Source: an uncultured Alistipes sp.
GTDB taxonomy: Bacteria > Bacteroidota > Bacteroidia > Bacteroidales > Rikenellaceae
Assembly (NCBI GenBank): GCA_944321945.1
Contig: CALUNE010000004.1
Location: 62,001-126,000, forward strand
Length of the DNA: 64,000 bases
Direction of reading: 5' to 3'
Of the stretch, positions 42,991 through 52,076 are shown in pieces. Within the stretch, counting starts at the first letter, position 1, and each line of letters opens with the position of its first letter. The notes beneath the pieces were generated by a model. It saw only the letters and a program-made list of their open reading frames with translations, searched no databases and had not been told where the DNA came from. A program made the translations under genes and the position numbers.

Positions 42991-44619
42991 TTACTCGTTC
43001 ATCGTGGCGGGGTTGCAGTCCCACCATACGCGCGTACCCATCTCGTCGGGGCCGCCGAGCAGCGTCAGCGCCTGACGGACATTCTCGCCGTTGTTCGTAT
43101 ATTCGGCCATGGGATAGGGCATGCGGCGGGCGCCGAGTTCGGATTTCACCTTGCCGTTGCTCTTGTTGCCCTTTTCGGTGGCGGGGATCAGGTGCGGGAA
43201 GCCCGTACGGCGGTAGTCGGCCCAGGCCTCGTTGCCCAGATGGAAGTTGGCGATCCACTTCTGGATCAGGATGCGCTCCTGCATCTGCTCCTTCGTCGCG
43301 GCGTTGTCCCAGGCCACGCCCAGCGTCGAGAGCGGCGTGCTGTAGGAGTTCGTGCCGGCGGGATCGGTGTAGGACTGCGGGAGGCGTCCGTCATCGGCCG
43401 TGTAGGCCGCAAACTCGGCGCCCACGCCCCACTGTTCGAGCGAGAGGCGGATGCCCTCGTTGTAGAGGTCGCCGGCCTCGCCGCCCATGTCGAATCCGAA
43501 GACGGCCCGGGCCTCGGCCTTCAGGAAGGCCACCTCGGCGGCATTCATCCACTGCACGGGCGTCGAGCTGCCGTTGACGAAGTTCACGCCCGAGTACTTG
43601 CGGCCCACGGAGTTGAGCGACGGGATCTCGATGCCGCGGCGAAGACCCACATAATCGACCCCGGGCCACTCCGACTTGACGAAATACTTCTCGCGGCGCG
43701 GATCGCGGTAGCCGTTCATGTAGCAGATGATGTCGGCCGCAGCGTGCGTATCGCCGCCGGTGAGCGTACCCTCGGGCTGGTTGTACTTGCAGGCGGCCAT
43801 CAGCGGATTGCCGTCCTTGCCGAAGGCCGTGGCGGGGAGCATGGCGTTGTCGTCGTTCGAGGCGAGGACCCCAAGGCCGTTGTCGGCCAGGCTGACGGCG
43901 CTTTCGGCCATCTCGCGGGCCGTCGTCGGGTCGGCATAGACGATGCGCATGGCCAGACGCAGCTTCATCGAGTTGGCCAGCCGTCCCCACTTCTCGGCGC
44001 TGCCGCCGTAGACGGGATCGACCTCGGCCGAAATGCCGCCCGTGCGGTTCTCCTTCAGCACGGCGATGGCGGCGTTCAGCTCCTCGAACATGCGGCGGTA
44101 GACCTCCTGCTGCGAATCGTAGGGCACCTGGATCTTGCCGTCCTCACCGATGGCCGAATAGGGGATCGGGCCGTAGGTGTCGGTCACGCGGCTCATGGCG
44201 CAGACCTTGATGACACGGGCGATGGCCAGCGTCACGGGGTCGTCCGTGAGGTTCTCGAGGAGCTTGAAGTTGGGATAGAGCGTCGGGATGATCTTGTCGC
44301 TGGCCATGAAGACGCGCGACCAGTCGTCCGTGGGGTTGTAGTTGGAGATGGTCGTGGCCCAGCCGCTGTTCGAATCGGCGTAGTAACCGCCCTGCGTGCC
44401 GCCCAGCAGACAGTCCGTAAACTGGGCCGTGTTGACGTCGGTGGAGACCACCGTGCCGCAGAGCGCCTTCAGTGCGGCCGAGACGGCATAGCCGTCGGTC
44501 TGCATCTGATCCTTCGAGACCTCGTAGGGGTTCGTGTTGATATCCATGTAGTTCGAGGTGCACGCCGCGCCCAGTACGGACACCAGGAGCGCCCCCGTTT
44601 TCAAAAGGTTGTATTTCAT
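42991..44619 (-). CDS. SusD/RagB-family outer-membrane lipoprotein
   Basis: 542 aa. Lipoprotein signal MKYNLLKTGALLVSVLGAAC, Cys20, then TSNYMDINTNPYEVSKDQMQ, typical of SusD-like group 2 proteins (BT3984 type). Helical repeat core with RVIKVCAMSRVTDTYGPIPY and a C-terminal RRTGFPHLIPATEKGNKSNG. SusD caps the SusC pore and captures glycans for import. It follows susC by 12 nt, the standard pair. Confidence 0.93.
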   Translation of the reverse strand: MKYNLLKTGALLVSVLGAACTSNYMDINTNPYEVSKDQMQTDGYAVSAALKALCGTVVSTDVNTAQFTDCLLGGTQGGYYADSNSGWATTISNYNPTDDWSRVFMASDKIIPTLYPNFKLLENLTDDPVTLAIARVIKVCAMSRVTDTYGPIPYSAIGEDGKIQVPYDSQQEVYRRMFEELNAAIAVLKENRTGGISAEVDPVYGGSAEKWGRLANSMKLRLAMRIVYADPTTAREMAESAVSLADNGLGVLASNDDNAMLPATAFGKDGNPLMAACKYNQPEGTLTGGDTHAAADIICYMNGYRDPRREKYFVKSEWPGVDYVGLRRGIEIPSLNSVGRKYSGVNFVNGSSTPVQWMNAAEVAFLKAEARAVFGFDMGGEAGDLYNEGIRLSLEQWGVGAEFAAYTADDGRLPQSYTDPAGTNSYSTPLSTLGVAWDNAATKEQMQERILIQKWIANFHLGNEAWADYRRTGFPHLIPATEKGNKSNGKVKSELGARRMPYPMAEYTNNGENVRQALTLLGGPDEMGTRVWWDCNPATMNE

Positions 44620-44631
44620 AGTTGGGGATCT

Positions 44632-47600
44632 TTAGAATTTGAGCCGCAGGTTGAAACCGATGTTGCGCAGCGACGGCATCATGAAGTAGTCGATACCCTG
44701 GTAGTAGTTGCCCGTGGTGGCGATCGATTCGGGGTCGAACGGCGCCTTGTTGTAGATCATCCACAAGTTGCGGCCCACGAGCGAGAGGGTGATTTCGCAC
44801 ACGTCGCCGAGCTTCTTCTTCGGGATCGTGTAGCCGATCGAGGCCTCCTGCAGACGCACGTTCGTAGCCGAGTAGGTGTAGTACTGCGGAACCGACGTAC
44901 CGCCGCCGATGGCCGTATACCAGCTGTTGGCATCCATCACGTCGCCGCCGTTGATCCACACGCCGCCGGCATCACGCGCCGCAGCCGAGGCCTCCGAAAC
45001 GCCGTAGTAGTCCAGCACGGCCTGCGTACGCGAGAAGACCACGCCGCCCAGACGCGCCGAAACCATGAATCCGAACGAAAGGTTCTTCCATCGGAAGTCG
45101 TTGCGCCACGACATGTTGGCATCGGGAAGCACCGAACCCAGCTTGACATAGCTCGAGGCATCCTTGATCGTCTCGGTGGGGATCGTACCCTCCTCGTTGA
45201 TGTAGTAGCGGCCGTTGTCGTCGTACTTCAGGTCGATGAGCGAGTAGAGGTCTCCCAGCGTGCCGCCCTCCTTGAGGATGAAATGGGCCTGACCCAGACC
45301 GTTCATGTCGAGCTGGTCGACCGAGATGTATTCGTCGGCCTCGGGGTTGTAGATCCGGCCGGCCAGCGAGAGGATCTTGTTGCGGTTGAGCGAAAGGGTG
45401 TAGTTCGAATCCCATGAGAAGTCGCCCCACTCGTTGCCGTAGCCCAGCGCCAGCTCGATACCCTGGTTGCGGACGTTACCCGACTGCACCTTCCAGTCCG
45501 AGTAGCCCGAACCGATCGAGATCTGCGGGCTGAAGGTCTGGTTCTGCGTATGGGAGTTGTAGTACGTGAAGTCGAGGTTGAAGTGGCGCAGGAAGCGCAT
45601 CGTCAGACCCACCTCGAACGACTTGGTGCGTTCGGGCTTCAGGTCGTACATCGGGTACTGGGTCTGGAGCTGCCACTTCAGGCCGCTCTCGTCCCACTGG
45701 TAGAGCGGGTTGGCGATGTAGCGCTCGAAGGCGACGCCCACCGAGGCGAACGATCCGCGCAGCTTGACATACGAGAGGTTCTCGGGCATGTTCGGGATGA
45801 GCTGCGACAGCACGACCGACAGACCCACCGACGGATAGAAGAACGACGAAGCCTTCGAGTGGGGACCGGCCAGCTGCGAGGGCCAGTCGTTGCGGGCCGT
45901 AAGCGTCAGATAGTAGGTTCCCTTGAAACCCACCTCGGCCGATCCGAAGAGCGACTGCGTCTGTTCGCGCCAACCGCTCTGCAGCCGCTGCGTGCTGCGC
46001 GAATTGCTCAGGTTCTGCACGTTGAAGACGTTCGTCAGACCCGGATCCTCGTCCGAGATCTTACCGTCGGCGATCGGTCCGCGGTTCTTCAGCGCATCGT
46101 TCTTCATGTCGGAGAACGATCCGCCGAGGTTGACCTGCAGCGACCAGTCGTCGCCGAACGTGCGGTTGATGTTCATCAGCAGGTCGCCGTAGACCTGACG
46201 GTCGGTCATCTTCGTGATACCGTACAGACCGCGCTCGGACTTCTCGGTGAGCTGCGTATTGGTCGTTGCGTAGTTCTTCTCGGTGTACTGCGTCTGGGAG
46301 TTGTCGACGCGGATGCGGCCCGAAACGTTCAGCCAGTCCAGTACGTCGTACGACAGCTGGGCGTTGAGCATGTAGCGGTCCTTGCGGTTTTCGCGCAGGT
46401 TGCGGTAGTTGATCCAGTAGGGGTTCTGCATCGTCATGCCCGCATCGCCCACCGGCCAGTACTGGGCATAGAGGCGGCGCGAGGCGTCGTAACGCTCATA
46501 CATCTTGATGTCCTCCCAGTCGCCGCTGCGCGGAAAGAGGTAGGCGCCGACGATCGGGTTCGAATAGACGCCCTGATTGACCATGTTGCGGTCCTCCTGC
46601 AGCACGTAACTGGCCCCGACATCGAGCTTCATGCGATCCTTGAGAAACGACGTCGTGTTGCGAAACGTGAAGTTGTAACGGTCGTAACGGTTGTTGGGGA
46701 CGATTCCGCGCGAATTGATCGCCGCAGCCGAGAAGTAGGTCTGGTTCTTCTCCGTGCCGGCCGACAGCGAAACGCTCTCGGTATTGGTGACACCCGTCTG
46801 GAAGTAGTCGTCGGCGGGGTCGTAGCCGTGGCTGTTCGAGGCGTTGAGGCGGCGGCCCCAGCTGCGGACCTCCGAACCGATGGCCGAATTGAGGTCACCC
46901 GTGCCGTAGCGGTTCTGGAACGCGGGCAGCACGAAGGGCGACATCACCTCCACGCTGCTGGCCACGTTGACCGAGAGCACGCCGGCCTTGCCGCTCTTCG
47001 TCGTCACGACGATGGCGCCGTTGGCGGCATCCGAACCGTAGAGGGCCGCAGCCGCGGCACCCGTCAGCACCGAGATCGACTCGATGTCCTCGGGGTTGAT
47101 GTCGGCAATAGGGTCGGTCGAGCCCTGCGATCCGAACTCCGTGCCGCCGTCGCGCGCCGTGGTGAACATCGGCACACCGTCGATCACGTACAGGGCGTTC
47201 GAAGACTGCGAGATGGACTTCTGACCGCGCATGATCACCTTCGAGGCGCCGCCGACACCCGACGACGAGGCGTTGATGTTCACACCGGCCACCTTGCCGT
47301 TGAGCGAGTTGATGAAGTTAACGTCCTTGTTGGCGGTCACCGACTCGGAGGAGACCTGCTGGACGTTGTACGAAAGGGCCTTCTCCGAACGCTTGATGCC
47401 GAGGGCCGTCACCACGACGGCATCCACGACCTGCGACTCCTCGCGAAGCGTGAAGTCGAGCTGCGTGCGTCCGGCCAGGGAGAGCTCCTGAGGCTGATAG
47501 CCCAGGTAGTTGACCGTCAGCACGGGATCACCGGCCTCCGAGGCCGGGATCTGCAGCGTATAGTCGCCGTCGATGCCCGTGCTGGTTCCGATGGTCGTCC

Positions 47601-48015
47601 CCTTGACGATCACCGCCGCACCGATCACCGGCAGCCCCGCCGCATCGCGCACCACGCCCGATACGGTGACGGGACCCTTTGCCGTTGCGGCCTTGTTTTT
47701 CTTGAAGATGATGATGTTCGTCTGCTGGATCTTGTAGCCGATGTCGGTTCCGGCAAAGAGTTTGTCCAGCGCTTTGTCGACGGGGGTGTTCTCCACCCGG
47801 ATGCTGACCCGGCGCGTAATGTCCTCGACGTTCTGGTTGATGAACAGGTAGCGGGTCTGTTTTTTGATCTCGCTGATCACCTCCTCGAGCGGAACGTTCT
47901 GCATGTCGAGGGTGATGTTCGCCGTTTGGGCCTTCAATGCCATCGGCAAGAGGATCAAACAGATGGAGAATGCAAGAAATATATTCCTGATTTGGCGGAA
48001 TATTATTTTTTCCAT
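44632..48015 (-). CDS. SusC/RagA TonB-dependent outer-membrane transporter with STN domain
   Basis: 1127 aa. Signal peptide ending near MALKAQ, followed by an STN signalling domain (about 35-100: ITLDMQNVPLEEVISEIKKQ), which contacts a FecR anti-sigma factor. A carboxypeptidase-regulatory-like beta domain follows (VTVSGVVRDAAGLPVIGAAV), then the TonB box region VVDAVVVTALGIKRS and the plug (VIMRGQKSISQSSNALYVID, IADINPEDIESISVLTGAAA). The 22-strand barrel ends in NIGFNLRLKF with terminal Phe. It imports N-glycan fragments. Regulation through the adjacent FecR/ECF sigma pair is expected. Confidence 0.95.
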   Translation of the reverse strand: MEKIIFRQIRNIFLAFSICLILLPMALKAQTANITLDMQNVPLEEVISEIKKQTRYLFINQNVEDITRRVSIRVENTPVDKALDKLFAGTDIGYKIQQTNIIIFKKNKAATAKGPVTVSGVVRDAAGLPVIGAAVIVKGTTIGTSTGIDGDYTLQIPASEAGDPVLTVNYLGYQPQELSLAGRTQLDFTLREESQVVDAVVVTALGIKRSEKALSYNVQQVSSESVTANKDVNFINSLNGKVAGVNINASSSGVGGASKVIMRGQKSISQSSNALYVIDGVPMFTTARDGGTEFGSQGSTDPIADINPEDIESISVLTGAAAAALYGSDAANGAIVVTTKSGKAGVLSVNVASSVEVMSPFVLPAFQNRYGTGDLNSAIGSEVRSWGRRLNASNSHGYDPADDYFQTGVTNTESVSLSAGTEKNQTYFSAAAINSRGIVPNNRYDRYNFTFRNTTSFLKDRMKLDVGASYVLQEDRNMVNQGVYSNPIVGAYLFPRSGDWEDIKMYERYDASRRLYAQYWPVGDAGMTMQNPYWINYRNLRENRKDRYMLNAQLSYDVLDWLNVSGRIRVDNSQTQYTEKNYATTNTQLTEKSERGLYGITKMTDRQVYGDLLMNINRTFGDDWSLQVNLGGSFSDMKNDALKNRGPIADGKISDEDPGLTNVFNVQNLSNSRSTQRLQSGWREQTQSLFGSAEVGFKGTYYLTLTARNDWPSQLAGPHSKASSFFYPSVGLSVVLSQLIPNMPENLSYVKLRGSFASVGVAFERYIANPLYQWDESGLKWQLQTQYPMYDLKPERTKSFEVGLTMRFLRHFNLDFTYYNSHTQNQTFSPQISIGSGYSDWKVQSGNVRNQGIELALGYGNEWGDFSWDSNYTLSLNRNKILSLAGRIYNPEADEYISVDQLDMNGLGQAHFILKEGGTLGDLYSLIDLKYDDNGRYYINEEGTIPTETIKDASSYVKLGSVLPDANMSWRNDFRWKNLSFGFMVSARLGGVVFSRTQAVLDYYGVSEASAAARDAGGVWINGGDVMDANSWYTAIGGGTSVPQYYTYSATNVRLQEASIGYTIPKKKLGDVCEITLSLVGRNLWMIYNKAPFDPESIATTGNYYQGIDYFMMPSLRNIGFNLRLKF

Positions 48016-48069
48016 ACTTTTGTAGAAAGGTAATAGGTTACTGAGTTCAGGATGACTTGGCTATTATCC

Positions 48070-48109
48070 CGGCTCCGGAGATCTCGCACATCTTCGGGGC
48101 CGATTTTTT
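48070..48109 (+). terminator. Plus-strand hairpin with T-tract between fecR-like gene and susC
   Basis: CGGCTCCGGAGA - TCTCGCACA - TCTTCGGGGCCG with two G-T wobbles, then ATTTTTT. The wobbles pair only in the plus-strand RNA, so it reads as a plus-strand terminator although no plus-strand gene lies upstream. Confidence 0.55.
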
Positions 48110-48165
48110 CGGATAACAGCCCGGGAAAATTCGGTCGTTTGGGTTATCTCATAGGCTGACGGTAT

Positions 48166-49107
48166 TTATCGGATGTATATGGTATTGTGCGTATAGTCGT
48201 GTTCGTAGGTGAAGTCGACCATCTGCTGCAGGACGCTCAGGGCGTTGTCGATGCCGTCCGACACGCGGATCTCGCCGCTGATGATGTCCACGACCGGCAG
48301 CGGATCGCACTCCAGCACAATATGCACGGCAAAGGCCCGTTCGAAGCGTTCCATGAGTTCGTCGAAAGGCATGCTCTCCAGATGGATCAGCCCCTCGGTC
48401 CAGCTCATTTCGGCAAAGTTCTGCACACGGCTCTTGCAGAAGCGGCCGTCAACCAGGCTCACCATGTCGTTCGGCTCCATGAGCATCGTCTGCGAGGGGT
48501 CGTTCAGGTTGACCACCTTCACGCGGCCCTGCATCAGCGTGGTCGAGAAGAGGTTGCGCTCCTCGTCGGTATGTACGCTGAAGCGCGTGCCCAGCACCTC
48601 GATCTCGGAGACGAACGTCTTGACGACAAACGGACGGTCGGCCTCATGGGTCACATCGAAAATGGCTTCACCCGAAATCTTCACCTGCCGTTTGCTGCGG
48701 TTGAAGACCACCGGATACTCCAGCCGGGTTCCGGCGTTGAGCCATACCGCGGTTCCGTCCTCCAGCGTCAGGCGGATATACTGTCCGTCGGGGACCTCGA
48801 CCACGGCCATGCGGTCGGAGATGGAGTCGGCCGTCGTGCGCGAAGCGAAGTACCACACGCCGCCCAGCAGCAGCAGCGAGGCCGCCACGCCCGACGCATA
48901 GCGGACCAGCCGCAGCAGCGGTGCCCGACGGCGTTTGGGCCGTGCAACCGCAAGAAGCGCCTCGTCGGCCGCCTGGCAGATGTAGCGGATCCGGTTCAGT
49001 TCGTGCAGATGAGCTTCGGGGTCGCTGTCGAGCCAGGCGAGGATCTCCGCGTTTTCCGCTTCGGTCGTCTCGCCGGACAAATAGCGATATAGCAGTTCTT
49101 CCTTCAT
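48166..49107 (-). CDS. FecR-family anti-sigma factor
   Basis: 313 aa from ATG 49107 (MKEELLYRYLSGETTEAENA), the normal FecR start. The N-terminal cytoplasmic sigma-binding region has EILAWLDSDPEAHLHELNRI, one membrane helix is at about residues 92-110 (YASGVAASLLLLGGVWYFAS), and a periplasmic FecR domain (VEVPDGQYIRLTLEDGTAVW) follows. The C-terminal segment resembles an STN domain and receives the signal from the SusC STN domain. It holds the divergent ECF sigma factor inactive until glycan is transported. Confidence 0.93.
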   Translation of the reverse strand: MKEELLYRYLSGETTEAENAEILAWLDSDPEAHLHELNRIRYICQAADEALLAVARPKRRRAPLLRLVRYASGVAASLLLLGGVWYFASRTTADSISDRMAVVEVPDGQYIRLTLEDGTAVWLNAGTRLEYPVVFNRSKRQVKISGEAIFDVTHEADRPFVVKTFVSEIEVLGTRFSVHTDEERNLFSTTLMQGRVKVVNLNDPSQTMLMEPNDMVSLVDGRFCKSRVQNFAEMSWTEGLIHLESMPFDELMERFERAFAVHIVLECDPLPVVDIISGEIRVSDGIDNALSVLQQMVDFTYEHDYTHNTIYIR

Positions 49108-49394
49108 GTCGTATCTTCGATGGTCGATTCGACTATATAACACGCCGGCCCGCAATGTTTGGCACCCAAAATGCAAATAAATTATTTTAATAAATTTTAC
49201 AGAAATTTTAATTTTATAACACGCTGTATCTCTGCCTGTTGTAATGTTGGCCAACCAAAACGGGCGTCAAAATATTTTTCAAAGAACAGATTTCATCCAC
49301 CTGATTTTCCATCCGGACCACCAAGAAAACTCGAAGAGCGTATTATTTACGGAAAAAATCGTATTTTTGAGATCCGATCCGGACACACCTCACG
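49108..49394. promoter_or_regulatory. AT-rich divergent regulatory region between fecR-like and ECF sigma genes
   Basis: 287 bp, the most AT-rich stretch of the window (especially 49160-49290). Contains the plus-strand -7 box TATTTTTG at 49362-49369, 26 nt before the sigma factor start. No clear minus-strand box was found. No gene is supported. Confidence 0.55.
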
Positions 49395-49964
49395 ATGACC
49401 TTGGACACAAACATACGCCGATTCTGCGACACCTTCCATCAGGAACGGGCCAAGTATGCGAATTTTGCCATGCGCTTCGTGCGGGACCGCGCCGCAGCCG
49501 AGGATCTGGTCAACGACAGCTTCGTCACCTTCTGGGAGCGACGCGAGACGCTGGCCGAAGAGACCGTCTGCGAGGCCTACTTCTATACGATCGTCAAAAA
49601 CAAGTGTCTGAACTACCTGCGCGACATGCAGACGCGCTCGAAGATCCGGGGCGACCTCCAGGACACCTCCAGCCGGCTGATGCAGTACGATCTGGCGTCG
49701 CTCGAGAGCTACGATCCCAACCTGATCTTCTCGAGCGAGATCCAGACCATTCTCGAAGAGCAGCTGCAATCACTGCCCGAACTGACGCGGTGTATCTTCC
49801 GCGACAACCGTTTCGAGCACAAGACCTATGAGGAGATTGCCCAGAAATACGGCATTTCGGTCTGGAAGGTGGCCCGCGAAATCCAGACCACGCTGCAGGT
49901 GCTCCGCCTCGCACTGAAAGACTATCTTCCGATCCTGCTCATCCTGCTGTCGATGCGCCGGTAG
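49395..49964 (+). CDS. ECF sigma factor of the PUL
   Basis: 189 aa. Region 2 (FAMRFVRDRAAAEDLVNDSF, VTFWERRE) binds the -10-like element and core polymerase, and region 4 (LPELTRCIFRDNRFEHKTYE, EIAQKYGISVWKVAREIQTT) is a helix-turn-helix for the -35-like element. Typical Bacteroidetes ECF of the FecI type. It is divergent from the fecR-like gene and upstream of the SusC operon, so it very likely activates that operon when released. A terminator follows. Confidence 0.93.
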   Translation: MTLDTNIRRFCDTFHQERAKYANFAMRFVRDRAAAEDLVNDSFVTFWERRETLAEETVCEAYFYTIVKNKCLNYLRDMQTRSKIRGDLQDTSSRLMQYDLASLESYDPNLIFSSEIQTILEEQLQSLPELTRCIFRDNRFEHKTYEEIAQKYGISVWKVAREIQTTLQVLRLALKDYLPILLILLSMRR

Positions 49965-50005
49965 ATCCCTCCGTGCGCCGGCCGCACACCCGTACACGCA
50001 AAAAA

Positions 50006-50037
50006 GCGGGCGGCGTTTCTCGAAAAACGCCGCCCGC
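50006..50037. terminator. Bidirectional terminator between ECF sigma and Lrp genes
   Basis: GCGGGCGGCGTTT and AAACGCCGCCCGC form a perfect 13-bp stem around a 6-nt loop, with an A-tract on the left serving the minus-strand Lrp transcript. Confidence 0.85.
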
Positions 50038-50067
50038 TATCGTTTCCGAAACCCTTGCGGGAAGGGG

Positions 50068-50541
50068 TCACTCGTCGATGAAGTCGATATTCACCTCACG
50101 CTGGAAGACCTCCTGCAGCGAGATGTTGGTCTCGGTGGTGGCGATGCCCTGAATGCGCAGAATTCCGTCGAAGATCGTATGCATGAGGTGTTCGTTGTCC
50201 ACGCAATAGAGCTTCACCAGGATGTTGCCCTTGCCGGTGATGTAGTGGCACTCGACGATCTCGGCGACCTTTTTCAGCTCCTCGACCGTACGGGCCTGCA
50301 GCTGCGGATCCTTGAGCAGGATGCTGATGTAGGCGCAGACGTCGAAGCCCATCACCTTGGGATCGACGATCAGCCGGCTGCCCCGGATCACGCCCGCCTC
50401 GTCGAGCTTGCGGATCCGCTGGTGAATGGCCGCACCCGAGATTCCGCACTCCCGGGCGATCTCCAGGAACGGCATGCGCGCATTCTTGATGAGGTACTTC
50501 AGAATCTTGCGGTCAATCGCGTCCAATGCGGTTTTAGCCAT
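50068..50541 (-). CDS. Lrp/AsnC-family transcriptional regulator
   Basis: 157 aa. N-terminal winged helix-turn-helix (AIDRKILKYLIKNARMPFLE, IARECGISGAAIHQRIRKLD) and C-terminal RAM domain that binds amino acids (VDPKVMGFDVCAYISILLKD, VECHYITGKGNILVKLYCVD). Controls amino-acid-related genes as an oligomer. It lies 33 nt after kbl on the same strand, so kbl (threonine/glycine metabolism) may be both its operon partner and its target. Confidence 0.93.
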   Translation of the reverse strand: MAKTALDAIDRKILKYLIKNARMPFLEIARECGISGAAIHQRIRKLDEAGVIRGSRLIVDPKVMGFDVCAYISILLKDPQLQARTVEELKKVAEIVECHYITGKGNILVKLYCVDNEHLMHTIFDGILRIQGIATTETNISLQEVFQREVNIDFIDE

Positions 50542-50574
50542 GGCCTGAACAGATTTAACGGTTAATGAATCGGG

Positions 50575-51762
50575 TTATTTGAGGACGTTGAGCTCCTTGC
50601 CGATCTTCGTGAAGGCGGCGATGCAGCGGTCCAACTGCTCGAAGGTGTGGCCGGCGGAGACCTGTACGCGGATGCGGGCCTGGCCCTTCGGCACGACCGG
50701 ATAGTAGAATCCCGTGACGAAGATTCCCTCGTCCTGCAGCCGGGCGGCGAAATCCTGCGAGAGCTTGGCGTCGTAGAGCATCACGGCGCAGATGGCCGAC
50801 TGCGTGGGTTTGATGTCGAAACCGGCGGCCATCATGCCCTTGCGGAAATGCTCGACGTTGGCCACCAGCCGGTCGTGGAGTTCGTTGCTTTCGGCCAGCA
50901 TCCGGAACATTTCGATTCCGGCGCCGACGACGGCAGGGGGCAGCGAGTTGGAGAAGAGATAGGGGCGCGAACGCTGACGCAGCATGTCGATGATCTCCTT
51001 GCGGCCGGTGGTGAATCCGCCCACGGCGCCGCCGAAGGCCTTGCCGAGCGTACCGGTGAGGATGTCGACCTGTCCGCGCAGGTTGAAGAGTTCGGTGATG
51101 CCGCGGCCGGTCTTGCCCAGCACGCCGGCCGAGTGGCACTCGTCGACCATCACCAGGGCGTCGTACTTCTCGGCCAGGGCGCAGATCTTGTCGAGCGGAG
51201 CGGCGTTGCCGTCCATCGAGAAGACGCCGTCGGTGCAGATGATGCGGAAGCGCTGGGCCTGGGCCTTCTTGAGGCACTCCTCGAGCTCCTCCATGTCGGC
51301 GTTGGCGTAGCGGTAGCGCACGGCCTTGCAGAGGCGCACGCCGTCGATGATCGAGGCGTGGTTCAGCGCATCGGAGATGATGGCGTCCTCCTGGCTGAAG
51401 AGCGGTTCGAAGACACCGCCGTTGGCATCGAAGCAGGCGGCATAGAGGATCGTGTCCTCGGTTCCGAAGTAGTCGGAGATGGCCTTTTCGAGCTCCTTGT
51501 GGATGTCCTGGCAGCCGCAGATGAAGCGGACCGAAGACATGCCGTAGCCGCGGGCATCCATGGCGCGCTTGGCGGCCTCGACGAGGCGGGGGTTGTCCGA
51601 AAGTCCGAGGTAGTTGTTGGCGCAGAAGTTCAGAACCTTCCGACCTGCAACCTCGATTTCGGCCCGCTGGGGCGAACAGATGATGCGTTCGTGCTTGTAG
51701 AGCCCTGCGGCCTCGATTTCGGCGAGTTCATGCTGCAGGTACTCCTTCATTTTTCCGTACAT
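50575..51762 (-). CDS. kbl: Glycine C-acetyltransferase (2-amino-3-ketobutyrate CoA ligase)
   Basis: 395 aa. PLP enzyme of the alpha-oxoamine synthase family that splits 2-amino-3-oxobutyrate with CoA into glycine and acetyl-CoA in threonine breakdown. Seen: NFCANNYLGLSDNPRLVEAA, GMSSVRFICGCQDIHKELEK, DECHSAGVLGKTGRGITELF and the Schiff-base lysine in ILTGTLGKAFGGAVGGFTTG. Length matches E. coli Kbl. The partner threonine dehydrogenase is not in the window. The -7 box TATATTTG lies 51 nt upstream. Confidence 0.94.
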   Translation of the reverse strand: MYGKMKEYLQHELAEIEAAGLYKHERIICSPQRAEIEVAGRKVLNFCANNYLGLSDNPRLVEAAKRAMDARGYGMSSVRFICGCQDIHKELEKAISDYFGTEDTILYAACFDANGGVFEPLFSQEDAIISDALNHASIIDGVRLCKAVRYRYANADMEELEECLKKAQAQRFRIICTDGVFSMDGNAAPLDKICALAEKYDALVMVDECHSAGVLGKTGRGITELFNLRGQVDILTGTLGKAFGGAVGGFTTGRKEIIDMLRQRSRPYLFSNSLPPAVVGAGIEMFRMLAESNELHDRLVANVEHFRKGMMAAGFDIKPTQSAICAVMLYDAKLSQDFAARLQDEGIFVTGFYYPVVPKGQARIRVQVSAGHTFEQLDRCIAAFTKIGKELNVLK

Positions 51763-51812
51763 ATGGCGTTAATGTTTTGATGAAAATCCGCAAATATGGT
51801 ATCAAACTGTTA

Positions 51813-51820
51813 CAAATATA
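51813..51820 (-). promoter_or_regulatory. -7 box for kbl-Lrp
   Basis: TATATTTG on the minus strand, matching TAnnTTTG, 51 nt before the kbl ATG. The 314-bp kbl-galE gap otherwise holds a GC-rich segment (51880-52020) without a supported gene. Confidence 0.5.
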
Positions 51821-52043
51821 GGAAACTTTTTCGGAAACAGACACGTTCGCACCCATTTTTTCGCACCTCCGATTACGAATTGTCAGCCCGATGCCGCAAA
51901 CCGGCCCGGCGGGCCTCCGCACGGCCGCTGAAACGGGCTCCCGGGCAGCCTCCGGCACGGCTCCGGAACCCCACCCCGACAGCCCGGCACGACGTCGGAC
52001 CAAAATTTCTTGCCCGCAGCTCGCCGGGTTCCGAAAAAATACG

Positions 52044-52051
52044 TATCTTTG
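52044..52051 (+). promoter_or_regulatory. -7 box for galE
   Basis: TATCTTTG, exact TAnnTTTG, 26 nt before ATG 52077. It fixes the galE start and excludes the longer in-frame start at 51891. Confidence 0.6.
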
Positions 52052-52076
52052 TTACTCAAAATCAACCATTCGACTT

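Noticed and set aside
49159..49398. Small gene in the sigma/anti-sigma intergenic region
   Set aside because: The frame runs through the AT-rich regulatory region and past the sigma factor start, and its composition differs from genes of this genome.
36757..49964. Mobile or horizontally acquired island
   Set aside because: No integrase, transposase, tRNA or repeat borders were seen and base composition resembles the surroundings; treated as a resident PUL.
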